NCBI GenBank assembly: GCA_001579985.1 | Contig: LRSR01006819.1 | Span: 1 to 26,134 of the forward strand | Direction: 5' to 3' | DNA from: Hypsibius dujardini | Taxonomy: Eukaryota > Tardigrada > Eutardigrada > Parachela > Hypsibiidae | Length of the DNA stretch: 26,134 nucleotides | In this document: positions 1 to 10,620 of the stretch, piece after piece | How positions within the stretch are numbered: the stretch's first letter is position 1 | Layout of the letters: every line of letters begins with the position of its first letter | Position numbers and translations under genes: made by a program | The notes under the pieces: generated by a model | Databases searched by the model: none | What the model saw: only the letters and a program-made list of their open reading frames with translations | Told to the model about the DNA's origin: nothing

Positions 1-297
1 GAAGATATTCGCCATTCAAAGTTATCAAAAGAGTGCCTGAGAAGGACGACTACGTCCGATGAAGTCAAAGACATTTTTTTTGAAAAACTGAAAAATATAA
101 AAGTTTGCCACTTCAAAAAGAAGTTAGAAAAAATTAGACCGGGACACGATAACAAACATCCATGGCGACCCGGCGAGATTTTTGGGTGATTTCAAAGCGC
201 CGCGTTGCCCTTAAACGTGTGTATGCGTATGTGCGCGTATGTGTGTCTCAATTTTAAACTGTGTGGGCGTGTCTGTATGCACGGGGGCGTTGCTTAG
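1..297. other. Left edge, probable intron or downstream part of paralog A
   Basis: No exon 7 homologue of the receptor family could be recognised on the minus strand here, and nothing else coding is seen. Confidence 0.3.
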
Positions 298-326
298 CTG
301 TCCCTTGAGGCCGGGAGGATACAGTA
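298..326 (-). mobile_element. Terminal remnant of the 283-bp element seen at 11742-12024
   Basis: The end TGTCCCTTGAG..., with one GGGAGGATACAGTA tail, matches the right terminal repeat of the 11742-12024 element (TGTCCCTTGAGATCGGGGGA then ATACGGTA) with a few changes. It begins seven bases past the end of the last exon seen of receptor paralog A. The partner end is not present between 1 and 297, so the copy is truncated or diverged. Confidence 0.45.
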
Positions 327-332
327 ATTTAC

Positions 333-2620
333 ATCACTTTCTGCGCTGCTGTTGTCCAGCACGTCCCATCCAAAGTTGCCAAAGGAAACGTGTCGAAAGG
401 GGAGAAATGCCAGAAATACCTGCGGTGTAAGAAAAGATAAAAAATTGGGATGATTTAATCATACTTTCTACACTTGATGAAGCAATAAAAGGAATCTACT
501 CAAGCACGCATTTACATAATCGCCTTGAGTCATGTTGATCCGAGCGGCGGTAATCTGCAGATTCAAATTCCATAGAAATATTGGCTTTCTCAACATGAAA
601 GAGGAGGTTAATTTGGTTAATGTTTTACCAGTAATTTGTGTAGAGCGGCCGAGTGACCCCAGTACAATACCACTAAAAACGAAGGTGACATTGACAGTTT
701 AAGTCTGCGAATTTCCGATCACAGCCACAAAAAATTTAACTGTACTTTTGCATACGTCTCGAATTGTGATTGTCGAAAAAATCTCTTTGCCAAGCTTTTA
801 TTATTCCTTAAAAAAATACTTTAGAACATTAGAATCTTAGACCTTGGGACTTTGGGACCTTGAGACGTTAGAGCAGAACTATATATTTCTTTAGCGAAAT
901 TTTAATATTCGTCTCAAACTGAAGTTTGTTTTGTTCACTACATTCCGCTTGAACCCGAATTCAAAATAAAAGGAGATCAGTAGCCAAATTTTTTAAAGTA
1001 GAAGCCGAAGTAATACGCGTGCCCTCACTATCAATTCCGAAAGCCGATTTCTAACATTGCCACATGTAGTGCTCATTGCTCTATTTCTTCGAACTTTTGT
1101 TGGCTGAAACTATCCCTTTCAGACTAAATTTCGGATCAAATAATGAAAAAAATGTTAACAGGCTACAAACTTTAGAAATCTGAATTTTTCATTTGGAACG
1201 AAATGACACTCATCATCTGACCCTTAAATATTATGATCGGGTCCGGTTCACTCCCCTTACTTGAGGCTATTTTCGGAGGGGCAACGTGGATTGCCTCAGC
1301 CTTTTCAAATATCGATGTTTTTACAGTCAAAATCATAGAAAATGGAATCTTTCAGGATTTTCGGGTCAAGAAAAGAAAAGAAACAAATTAAAAATCAAAT
1401 TCAGCGTACGTTTTACGTTGTTCTGTGCTGTCGCTTACCTCGGCTTGTATCCTTTATGAACTGCAAAAGTTTCTCATAATCCATGTCCCTTTTTCTCGAG
1501 TCGAACACCAACCGGGTCACTTGAGCGTTGGGCAAAGTGCTCAGCAACATCTGAGCAATGTAATCAGAATAGTTGTCAAAGAACGGATTGCTGTTCACGT
1601 CACAAACAACCGACGCGATGGACCAGCTAAGCATTCTGACGAGATTCTCAAACATCATTCGAAATGCGGTTCGGGAAAGGCCACTAGTTGTGATCCAAGT
1701 TGGCCACTTTTCCTTGTTTCGGACATCAGGAGCTTGAAAGACGCTGAAAGATCCCGCAGAGAACTCGGACTTTATGGCGGAAATAACTCGTGTAAAGAAG
1801 CTTTTTATGCCGACCTTGTAATGAATAGTTTATCCAATTGAGTGGCAAATTGACCAACTCCGATGGTGTCGTCGGTCCCTTTATCGAAAAAGTTGGCCAG
1901 TTGGGTGAAAAAAAATGTATATGTATTGTTGTGTGTAGTCGCTGAAAACCGTCATCTAACTTGACTTGTTTCCTTCGTTTCTATTCAAAAACTGAATATT
2001 TATTTGTTGACTTATTTATAATCTATTTATGCAAATTGGGCAGAAATTTATATTAAATCGAGTAGAATGAGGCAAAAGTATTTCGTTCAGGAATCGACCC
2101 TTGAACATTTCAAGAAAAAACAGCACTCGGGTAGTCGATAATCCGGCAATCAATGTATATGTACAGCGACCTATTTATTTTTCGTTTTTTTTTGTTGTCT
2201 CTTTCGCGGTTATTTTGTTTGAATTTACGAGCTTTTGATTTTATAACGGAAAAATAATTTAAGAAAAATCCTTTTTTCGGTATATTGGTCTTATGAAAAA
2301 GAAAAAGAAATGGTACCCGCCATGACGATAGCCGTAACGTCCGGTAATCTCTCCGGTGAAAATGGTCGTGTTCGGTAGTAATAAAACGCGAGCATGTTCT
2401 CGTACTCCGCAAGCCAGTCCGAATAGGGAACATTCCCTCCGTGGATGAGCGTTTGCGTCATATTGAGCAGTGGATATTTATTCCGAATGTCATTGCGAGC
2501 CGAATCGAAAGCCGGGCTGATGTAGGTCAGTCCGCCCAGCAGCAACGGATAGGTCAAGGCCAGTGTGATGATCTCAACCTGAAGGACCCTTCCGGTCGCG
2601 GTGAAATTACTGCTGTTCAT
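333..2620 (-). CDS. Receptor paralog A (ANF_receptor ectodomain, NPR-like), 3' part off the left edge
   Basis: Six exons were read on the minus strand: 2620-2317, 1941-1815, 1743-1439, 672-629, 554-516 and 419-333. They join in frame through GT-AG introns (phases 1, 2, 1, 0, 0) into 302 codons without a stop. The first exon has the ANF_receptor opening (LQVEIITL, then LLGGLTYISPAF, a PYSDWLAEYENMLA segment and VTAIVMAG). The second has DDTIGVGQFATQLDKLF, the third KWPTWITTSGLSRTAF and VTRLVFDSRK, the fourth a 44-nt exon with LYWGHSAALHKLL, the fifth a 39-nt exon ending NMTQGDY, and the sixth VFLAFLPFRHVSFG. These match paralogs B and C exon for exon. The homologue of exon 7 is not found in 1-332, so the gene either continues to the left or is cut by the transposon remnant at 298-326. 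By family it should be a cell-surface peptide-binding receptor. No signal peptide is visible before the Met at 2620. Confidence 0.72.
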
Positions 2621-4226
2621 ATTGCTCGTTGATCATCTTGAGCTCTTGAGCGGCGAATAAAACGGACTGATCACTGGTGAAATTTTCAGTATTTTACAAG
2701 CGCAGAATGGAATTGATACAAAGGGTATTATACATACGACTGCAGGTTCAAGAAATGAGCTACCAGTGGAGGAATCGTTTACCCAGAAGCAATTTTCCTA
2801 GAAAGAAGAGCATTCTTTGGTTCAGTTCCCGAAAGCATTGAGCCGACTTGAAGGAAAATATCTGATTGAAGAGACGATAATGTTTAATTGTTTGATCGTG
2901 CATTTGTCAAGGGAATATTCAATTAACCCTGAACCCAGATCCCTTGGTCTATTGCGTAAATTTTAACCCTTTGGGTTAAAACTACGTTGCATACTATTCA
3001 TCGCTTAAGCCACTTCCAAGTGCAAATTTTTGAAAACGACTTAAATCAAAGGATTGACCTGCTTTTCTGTTCGAAATAACCAGGAAACAACTGAAAATTG
3101 CAGAATTCCAGGACAGAAGTTGAACCCGTTAACGCCCGTTAACGCCGTTAACGCCCAATGTCATTAAATGACGACACGGCGACCTCCGAATTTTCCCAGA
3201 GATTGTTAGAGTGATTTCCCAAACTCAAGTGATTTTAAAAGTTGATGTGTTGCCTAAAACTTAGAGACGGAAAAATGTTCATCTGTTGCATGACCAACGT
3301 CCGGCAGAAATTGTCAAACAAAGTCGCCCAAAAAAAACGGAAAATTAGTTTTTTTCAATTGATTTATCTATCTAAGGATTATCTATTATCTTAAATGAAC
3401 AGAACTATCTATGCAATGAAAAATACTTTTGGAACCGATTTGGTACCGGGCGTTAACGGGTTAAGCTGACCGAACGATTTTGTTGAAAAGTGTTGGGGAT
3501 GAAAAAGACATTTATTTTTCCCAGTCGGCAGACAGTCTTTATTGTCCCTTTTTTGTCAAATATTGTTCAGTCTACGGATCAACCTTTTTCTAGAAAGTAC
3601 ACGCGGCACTTAACACGTAGCAGCCTTTACCTATATTCGCATCAATCTTTTGCTAGAAAGTACATGTTACACCAAATTCAAAGCGTATTTGCTGGCTTCT
3701 GGGCCATCTTAATTATTCAAAGTAGTTATTTTGAATGAACATAAAGAGAATGTCGGCAGATTTCGGTTTGCGAATTTGCATTAGACATTCCGTTTAACCG
3801 AAAATGAGAAAGGATGTCTTTACAGGATTGACCTCACGTGACAGGCAGGGATTAAATAAAGGGGTAGTTAAGGTTACACAAAGCGCCACAGGCGATTTTT
3901 TCGATTTATTTTAATTTCGTTTCGAGTTTTATCGATTTTTTTCTCTTTCATGCAAATGTTTGTTTTGAGGAAATTGAAAAATGAAAGGGAGAACTATTAC
4001 CTTGCTTTTTGAAATTTGCAAAAATCATTATCTGCAAAATGAAAAAGTGTATTAAAATTAAGCTTTTTAGATTTACAGAACATTGCTTTGAAGTTTCACA
4101 CACACACACTAAATTGGTCTCTGACCTGCAGTTTTGGAAAACAAAACAAATTCCTGCAGTGTTTCTTCACGTTTTGTTATTGCAAATAAATTAGAGCGAC
4201 ACTGAAACGCTGGGAAACAAATTCGA
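2621..4226. other. Intergenic region between receptor paralogs A and B
   Basis: This 1.6-kb spacer separates the stop of B from the first recognisable exon of A. It holds the inverted-repeat element at 3123-3462 and otherwise AT-rich sequence. A 5' exon of A (signal peptide) should lie here if the family has one, but none could be picked out. Two copies of TTTTTCTAGAAAGTACA-like sequence occur at about 3585-3600 and 3647-3665. Confidence 0.4.
3123..3462. mobile_element. Inverted-repeat element with AACCCGTTAACGCC ends, copy 1
   Basis: The left end AACCCGTTAACGCCCG is inverted at the right end (CGGGCGTTAACGGGTT). The left side shows local repetition of CGTTAACGCC (three units). The interior contains CAACGTCCGGCAGAAATTGT, found inverted at about 10048-10075 in copy 2. 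No open frame; probably a non-autonomous DNA transposon of about 340 bp. The target duplication is unclear. Confidence 0.6.
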
Positions 4227-7200
4227 CTAGCACGCACGGTCAGCACAAGAAAAACTCATAAACGAATGCTTTGCGGAGTGCAGGTATGATGACGTGCTGA
4301 CGCGGTACGAGATGTGGTGTGGCTCGACGACCCACCAGCTAGTCATGCCAGTTATGCCAGTTATGCGTGAGATTCTAGAATCAAAAACCAAAGTTTTCAT
4401 ATTCTGCTGCGAGGAATGTGTAGTTCCCCGGCTCTTTCTTATAGTCTGAGGAGAAGTCTGTATTTCGGCTCACCCTCCAACTTGGTCAATAAATCGGCTC
4501 ACCCTCCAGCTTGGTCGATAAATCGGCTCACTCATGGGTTACTTCCTGATGACAGGTGCTTGATTGTTTGATTTTTAGAAGTGCTATAGTATTACTAGGA
4601 TGTATTACAAAAAATCAAACAATCAAGCATCTGCTATCAAAGAGAAACCTTGATTGAACCGATTTATCGACCAAATGGAGTGAGCCGAAATACAGATTTC
4701 ATCTCATACCTTAGGTAAATGAATACGGAGACGGATAAGATTCCCAACACAGCCGTTCCAAATCCTATACCGTATTGTACGCTGCTGCCGTGTGCTGTAT
4801 AACGATACATTACAATTGATGTGTAACTAAAACGTTAAAATTCATCTGCAGAAATTAGCGAAAATGCGGCCGTCAATAAAATGTCAAAAAAGTCCGTCAA
4901 AAAAAGTATTAGCGAGCAAGCAAATTGTTGAACTGTGTGCGTCAAAACCAAGGCCTGTGATTGGTCTATTCGATTGTTGACAGCCGGGACGCCTTGCACA
5001 TCAGCCAAAAACGATCAGCGAATTTTCGAAATTCACTGATCGTATTTCCTTGGCAACTCCCTCTGATCACTTGTTCAAACTCATTTATCAAAACGTGTTT
5101 GATACTTTTTGTTGATTGATGGCAAACATTTGACGACCGCACTCTCGCTAATAGGAGAGGATATATCATCCGCATGCACCTGATCCTCGACAAGTTTCGC
5201 CGTGAAATCCGCAGGCAGGACGGTCAAGAACTGGCCAAGCCGCTTGCCACTTCACGATGCTTGTTTGTATCAAGACCATTTTCACGGCGTCTTGCTCCAG
5301 GATAATCTGTGGAAGTCATACTGTTCTTCACCAAAAATTATGTTCATTTAAATATTTACATAATCTATTGGACTTTGCCTCTTTTCACTTTAAACATATT
5401 CTGTCTTCGTTAAGCATTTTCGTACTGAATAAGTATTTTCAATTAAAACCACGACTCGTCGCCTATGTTGATTTGTAAAGATATTAAAATATATCCACAA
5501 TATTACATTTAAAATTAGATCCAGTTAGACGAGTTTGTTCGTTCTTAATCGGCAAAGCTCTTTGCAATTCACCCAAACTTACAGCCACTTCGCCGGTTTC
5601 CGGGTCGAGCTGTGTAACTGCCATTGGAATTGTTCGTTCGCCAGCTCGGTCGATGATCAGCGATTCGGTTTTGTCATTGGCTAAAGTTCGGCCGAGAAAA
5701 CGTGCGGCTACATTTCGACCGCTGAAGGCATCCGTTGATTTGTAGCTTGCAGCAGTCAGCATTGCCTCTTGACGAATCTCATCAAGAACCTCCCCTCAAA
5801 AATCTCACGTTATTTTGATTATTTCTAACAGCGTTTCTCTCAAATAATTTTTATGCTACTGTACCTCAGCCAATGCCATCATCGCAATGTACGTGGCTGT
5901 TGGATGTGGTGACATCTGCAATTGGTTGTTTTTTAATGCGATTCACGTTTTAATTAAAATTCTGGTCGTCAGTTTTTTTGGCATAAACTCAACATTTTAT
6001 AACGAAATAAACCTTTTTCAAATTCCATTTCACCCTAAAATCAAATTCAATTCGATTCAATTGACATCAAAATACGTTTCGGAAATCTGGGGGCGGAGCT
6101 ATGTACACTTCTGGAACATGACAGAAATTAATAGGGAGTTTTTTCCAAGACTGTTACATAGCTCCGCCCTCTGACTCAAAGAAATATTTTTTCATTACAA
6201 AATGATTCCAAGTCGAATTCGAAATGAGATCATGTGAAGAAATTTTCATCTTTAAATACGAGTGATACGTCACACTCTTAATACCATTTCCCCTGGACCG
6301 TATGTGGAGTTATCCAGCACTTTTGAAAGTTTCCTCCACCTGCTCTGCAAGTCCTCGGTACTTTTCTTCTCTGGTTCTCGTTGAGGCTCCATGATCAGGA
6401 GGCACTTGAACGCCGTTTTAAGAGCCTGCGACGAGTTTAAACCGAGATCAATCATACACGGCATCCCTTTCAACATTATAAGCGAGGCGGATTCATTACT
6501 AAGGGTATTCAAAGTTCGCTTATTTGCAGCAATTATCTCGCTAATTCAAACTCGCTAATCTCCCTGGTTTTGAAGATAAGCGAGAAAAGCAGCTGAGGAG
6601 CCGCTTTTCTCGGTTATCTGCTCGCTAATTTTGTGCAGCTGTCGTGTGAGTGGTCCATGTCAGTCGAGATTAGCGAAGGAGACACAGCTTCAGGTAAGCC
6701 AGGGGGCGTGTCCTTGTATCACCGTTGCAAGAGCGTGCAAAACCAGGGAGATTAACGAGTTTGAATTAGCGAGATAATCGCTGCAAATTTTGCAAAGCGA
6801 ACTTTGAATACTCTTTCTGTAGAACGTTTCTCGACCTACACTTACTTCGCGTGTTGAGCTGTCATTAAGTGGAGGTAAACCAAAGTCTCCAAACGAAACG
6901 TGCCGAAAGGGGAGGAAGGCCAAGAATACCTTGAAATAAACGAGAGAGTAGTGAAAATTATATAACAGAAATTCGGTCAGAAATTCCAATTATTCCAATT
7001 CGGTCAGAAATTCCAGTTATTCACTTGTACTTACGAAATCGCCTCGAGTCATGTTCTGTCCAGCCGCAGTGATCTACGATTCGAATTGTAAGCTCATTCC
7101 AAGCAGTGAGGGTTATTATAAGTGAAGAAGGGGGCTCAAAGTCACACACCAGTATCTTGTGTAAAGATTCGGAATGACCGAAGTAGAAAACAACTGCAAT

Positions 7201-8410
7201 ATTAATACAGTATAAATTGTCGGTTTGACTTTTATCTAATAGATGAAAACATTAATAAACGATTATACCTCGACTTGTGTCTTTTATAAAGCGCAAAAGT
7301 GTGCCGTAATAATCCGGCAGAACCTTTCTCGAATCAAATACCACTCGGGTGACTTGCACGCCTTTAACCACCAAAGCCTGACGAATGTTTTCAGAATATG
7401 CTTCAAAGATAATATTGCTGTTTGAGTCGCAAACGATAAATGAGGTCCGCCATTGGAACGTTAGAATTAAGTTTTCAAAGAGCGTCCGCATTGAAGTCCT
7501 CGAGTTGATGGAGGTGGTAATCCAAGTTGGCCACTTGACTCTGTTTCGGATGTCAGGAGGCTGCGAGACACTGCAAGGTCGCGCAGAAATTGTCAGGAAA
7601 TATTATTCCGAGATTAATGAGAGATCATTAAATTCTGACCTTGTTATGAAAAGTTTATCGAGTTGAGTGGCGAAATAGCCGCTGCCCACCGAGTCACTGC
7701 CACCTTCAATAACATTTGAATTAGCGTATTGTGCTAGATCTTAATAATAAACATTTGGGGAGCATAATTTCAAAGTCAAGAAAAAGTTTAATTACTCAGG
7801 ATTGTTCACTCAGCTCTTTTCAGTCAAGTTTTAGCTCAAAATGGCTGACAAAGTCTACATTTCATCGATTTTTACTGTTCATTTTTTTGTAACAAAACTT
7901 TTCAGTCGGTTTTTTAGTCATCTAAACAAGTAAAACCAAAATATTTGTTGTTAAATGCTTTAAATTTTATGCTTACCGGTTTAATTTAATTTTGGGTTAA
8001 TCGTTTTGTGATTTAACCAGAAAGAGAACTGAACTGAACTGAACTGAAAGAGAATTGATATAAATAAAAGCATTTGAATGTTTCGTTGCCCAACCTGCCA
8101 TGACAAAGGCTGTGACATGCGGTGCTTCTTGAGGCGGGGCCCGACGAATTCGGTAGTAATAATACGCCAGAACATTTTCGTATTGCGCCAGCCAATCCGA
8201 GTAAGGGGCGTTTTCTCCGTAGATGAAGGTTTGTGTAAAGTTGAGTTTTGGATACTGACTACGAATATCTTCTCGGGCCGATTCAAAGGCAGGTCCGACA
8301 TATTGTAGTCCACCGAGAAGAAAGGGATACAAGGAGGTCAGTGTGATGATTTCGACCTGAAGAATCGTCCCGGAATTATTACTGAAATTCTGACAACCGT
8401 TGTCCAACAT
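4227..8410 (-). CDS. Receptor paralog B: ANF_receptor ectodomain, one TM, short tail (NPR-C-like), 12 exons
   Basis: Exons: 8410-8095, 7733-7640, 7570-7269, 7193-7150, 7073-7035, 6929-6846, 6425-6285, 5915-5865, 5789-5583, 5306-5180, 4794-4710 and 4374-4227 (stop TAG 4229-4227). They sum to 1638 nt, or 545 residues, with compatible phases at every junction. The fold order is that of natriuretic-peptide receptor ectodomains: LLGGLQYVGPAFESA, KWPTWITTS, VTRVVFDSRK, FYFGHSESLHKIL (compare the NPR IMCASSDTI strand), NMTRGDF, LAFLPFRHVSFGDF, a helix with ALKTAFKCLLIMEP, SPHPTATYIAMMALAE, IIDRAGERTIPM with LDPETGEV (compare DSSGDRE and MDPE in NPRs), then RPACGFHGE, the usual juxtamembrane CGF(D/H)GE. 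Exon 11 encodes one TM helix at about residues 475-496. The last exon gives a 49-residue tail with TSWWVVEP and no kinase or cyclase homology. By family this is a plasma-membrane receptor for a peptide ligand. A 5' signal-peptide exon was not found. Confidence 0.78.
4453..4702. mobile_element. Foldback element in the last intron of receptor B
   Basis: AGTCTGTATTTCGGCTCA at the left and TGAGCCGAAATACAGATTTC at the right are inverted copies. Further in, TTGGTCGATAAATCGG pairs with CCGATTTATCGACCAA. The left side carries a second, tandem copy of the CGGCTCACCCTCCA(A/G)CTTGGT block. The right edge lies only about 6 bases past the exon 11 splice donor (4709-4708 on the minus strand). Probable non-autonomous element of about 250 bp. 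Confidence 0.6.
4557..4629. repeat. 73-bp inner hairpin nested in the foldback
   Basis: TGCTTGATTGTTTGATTTTT (4557-4576) is exactly inverted at 4610-4629, with a 33-base loop. It lies in the middle of the 4453-4702 foldback and may be a separate small insertion or the core of the same element. Confidence 0.65.
6040..6215. repeat. Palindromic GGCGGAGCT element in intron 7 of receptor B
   Basis: GGGGGCGGAGCTATGTA at about 6090 is inverted as TTACATAGCTCCGCCCT at about 6155-6172. Looser outer symmetry is seen (AATTCGATTCAATTGACATC on the left, AGTCGAATTCGAAAT on the right). The same motif pair recurs at 11407-11483 and 14764-14816. Confidence 0.5.
6501..6815. mobile_element. 315-bp MITE, copy 1 (intron 6 of receptor B)
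   Basis: It starts AAGGGTATTCAAAGTTCG and ends CGAACTTTGAATACTCTT. The terminal repeat runs inward for about 70 bases through CTCGCTAATTCAAACTCG and ends with CTCCCTGGTTTTG. The inner part has a second hairpin (AAGCGAGAAAAGCAGC with GCCGCTTTTCTCGG). Flanking trinucleotides are ACT and TCT, an imperfect 3-bp duplication. It makes up about three quarters of the 420-bp intron. No coding capacity. Confidence 0.8.
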
Positions 8411-8978
8411 TGCTGTTTTTTAAGTCATGACCTTCGGAGTCACTGAAAACGAATCGCAATCCAAATCCGATGAATACTTGTATGAAGCTGAAGGAATAAT
8501 TACACAAAAGTGGCGGCTTTGAGTATTCTTTCCCATAAACATGCAGACACGCTTGTTGAATTGGAAAAATCGAATATAGGATTCTGTTCAGATCAATATA
8601 TTTTTAATTGATTGTGATGAGGGAAGATTGTGGGCGATTTAGTTTTATTGAGGATGCTCTACAGGATGCGGCATTGTAACCGCACATGATCTAAGTAATT
8701 GCGTATTGCGTATGACGTATTGTGTATTGCTCCAGAGGAAAGTGAGACTCATCGCACAGATGTGGCCGGAAGGATAAAACTTGAGGAACCTCATTATAGA
8801 ACTGACTGACAGACGCTCTCGCACGCTTCCCACCTTAAAATGTCTTAACTTTGTGGGCAGTGGAAGATTGAACACTGCCTAAGGTCGGGGCACTCACACA
8901 TTTCACAAGCGATTTTGAATTATGGATGATCTGAAGTTTTTTAAATCCAGCGTTAATCTTGGATTCGGTTGGAACCGT
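8411..8978. other. Spacer upstream of receptor paralog B
   Basis: Intergenic sequence between the first recognisable exon of B and the element at 8979. On the minus strand AAAAAACAG lies just before the Met of B's first exon and could be a splice acceptor, in which case a 5' exon would be upstream, in this stretch. No signal-peptide-coding exon was identified. Confidence 0.3.
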
Positions 8979-10224
8979 TTTAATCCATTAACGCCGGGTT
9001 TCAGGTCGAACTCGATTTGAGTTTCAAAAGTATTTTTTCCTTTCATAGTTCCATTCAATTAAGAAAAAAACAATTTTAATTTTTTTCGGGTGACTTGGAA
9101 TCATTTTATTTTACGATCTGTCTATTGTCCGTCGTCGGGTGAGACAAAAATCCGCCGTTAACTCTCTGAAGACAGGGTGTTTTGGGTACACGGTGTTGAC
9201 GACGTTGATCCGGTTTAGGATCACTTCGTGTAAAGTGCTTAACGGTGCCATAGCGTATTGCATGAGTGGCGGCTCGCACACGCTGATATGCATATAGCAC
9301 TTTCCCTTAACATATGCAGTTGTCTTTGTACACACACTGTCTTATACCGCCCAGCAAGAAAAGCACGACAAAGCGGTGCGCAATGGGAAAGCGCATTGAG
9401 CAGCCTGAATGGTGCTTCCTAATGATTCAATTTGTTGTGTGCATTATTTAGGTGTCCTATCCTCTTTCGCAATAAATCAAATTGTTTGCCTTATAATTTA
9501 CAACAGAATTGTAGTTTTCGAATGTTTGAACGAAAATCCATGTAAATTGGAAAAATCATTTGAAATCTCCCGTCCCGGGGGTGATTCCATTTGGGATCAC
9601 CCCAGATTATGCTCTTCCCAATCAAATCTTTCCAAAAACTATTTAGATTCAAGAAGCGCTACCAATTCTAGGATCAAATGTTTTGGTTTCACTGAAATCG
9701 GTTAAGAGCTGACTTCAGGCGCCCAGTTTTCCTGAAAAAGTGATCCTTAAGCTGTTAAGAGTTAAAGCTGTTTCTTGCACTGATCCGCACAGTATTTAGT
9801 GAAACCATCAATCAATTGATACGTTTCAATGGTAGCCTGTTTTATTCTTTTTTTTTCGAAACAACAGACACCTTCTTTAATCACTGTCTCCGTGCCGGTC
9901 AGCAATGCAGCTCAGATTATTACTCTTGGAAATGATCAATAGATGATCAACTTAAGGAATCTAAAAAATAGGTATTTTTAGAAATGTTTTTCAGTTCACA
10001 GCCTTCGGAGACCTATTTCACTCAAAAAGAGCAAATAATGGTTAAATTTGACAATTTCTGCCGGACGTTGAGCAAGCAACAAATGAAAAATGCATGATCT
10101 CTAAATTTCAGCCAAAACTTCAACTTTCGGAATCAGTTTAGTTCCCGGGAATCCCTCAAACCATCTTTACGGGAAATTTCGGAGGTCTTCGTGTCTTGAC
10201 GATATTGAGGGCGTTAACGGGTTA
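8979..10224. mobile_element. Copy 2 of the GTTAACG-ended element, opposite orientation, with a nested insertion
   Basis: The sequence from about 8979 to 9096 matches the right half of the 3123-3462 element in reverse complement (CCATTAACGCCGGG, AAAAGTATTTTT, then TTTTTTTCGGGTGACTT). The sequence from about 10046 to 10224 matches its left half (TTTGACAATTTCTGCCGG, ending GGCGTTAACGGGTT). The middle, about 9097-10045, has no counterpart in copy 1, so roughly 950 bp appear to have been inserted later. The insert has no recognised coding sequence. Confidence 0.5.
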
Positions 10225-10620
10225 TGCTAACACATCGTTTCTATCTGGTAGTTTTTCGTGAGTCACAATATCGAACTCCCAAATATTTTTCCACCTGAAA
10301 CAAACGATTTTTCTCTCCAAGACCACACAAAGGGTCAATCGGAATTTACAATAAGATTTGCGGACATTCTCAGCCTTTATCACAGACCTTTCATTCAGGC
10401 AGCAAAAACTGATAAATATTAAAGATGACCACGCAGTTCAGTGCAGGAATTTTAAGTTAGCTTGATTTGACGATGCATTGGAAAACAGAGCTTCATTCAT
10501 CATTACAAATGGATTTAACTGGTCCAATCTGGACAGCACTCGTCCCCATGGATGTTGGGACTGACTACGGTAAAAAACTAGAACGGAATCTTCCATTCGA
10601 TTCAAAGATATTAAAATGTT
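10225..10620. other. Downstream region of receptor paralog C
   Basis: Follows the stop of C on the minus strand up to the element ending at 10224. No coding signal and no convincing minus-strand AATAAA was seen. Confidence 0.3.

Noticed and set aside
9106-9335. Minus-strand frames of 64 and 74 codons that could be a transposase fragment
   Set aside because: No catalytic motif or recognisable family segment; located in the unexplained insertion within an element.
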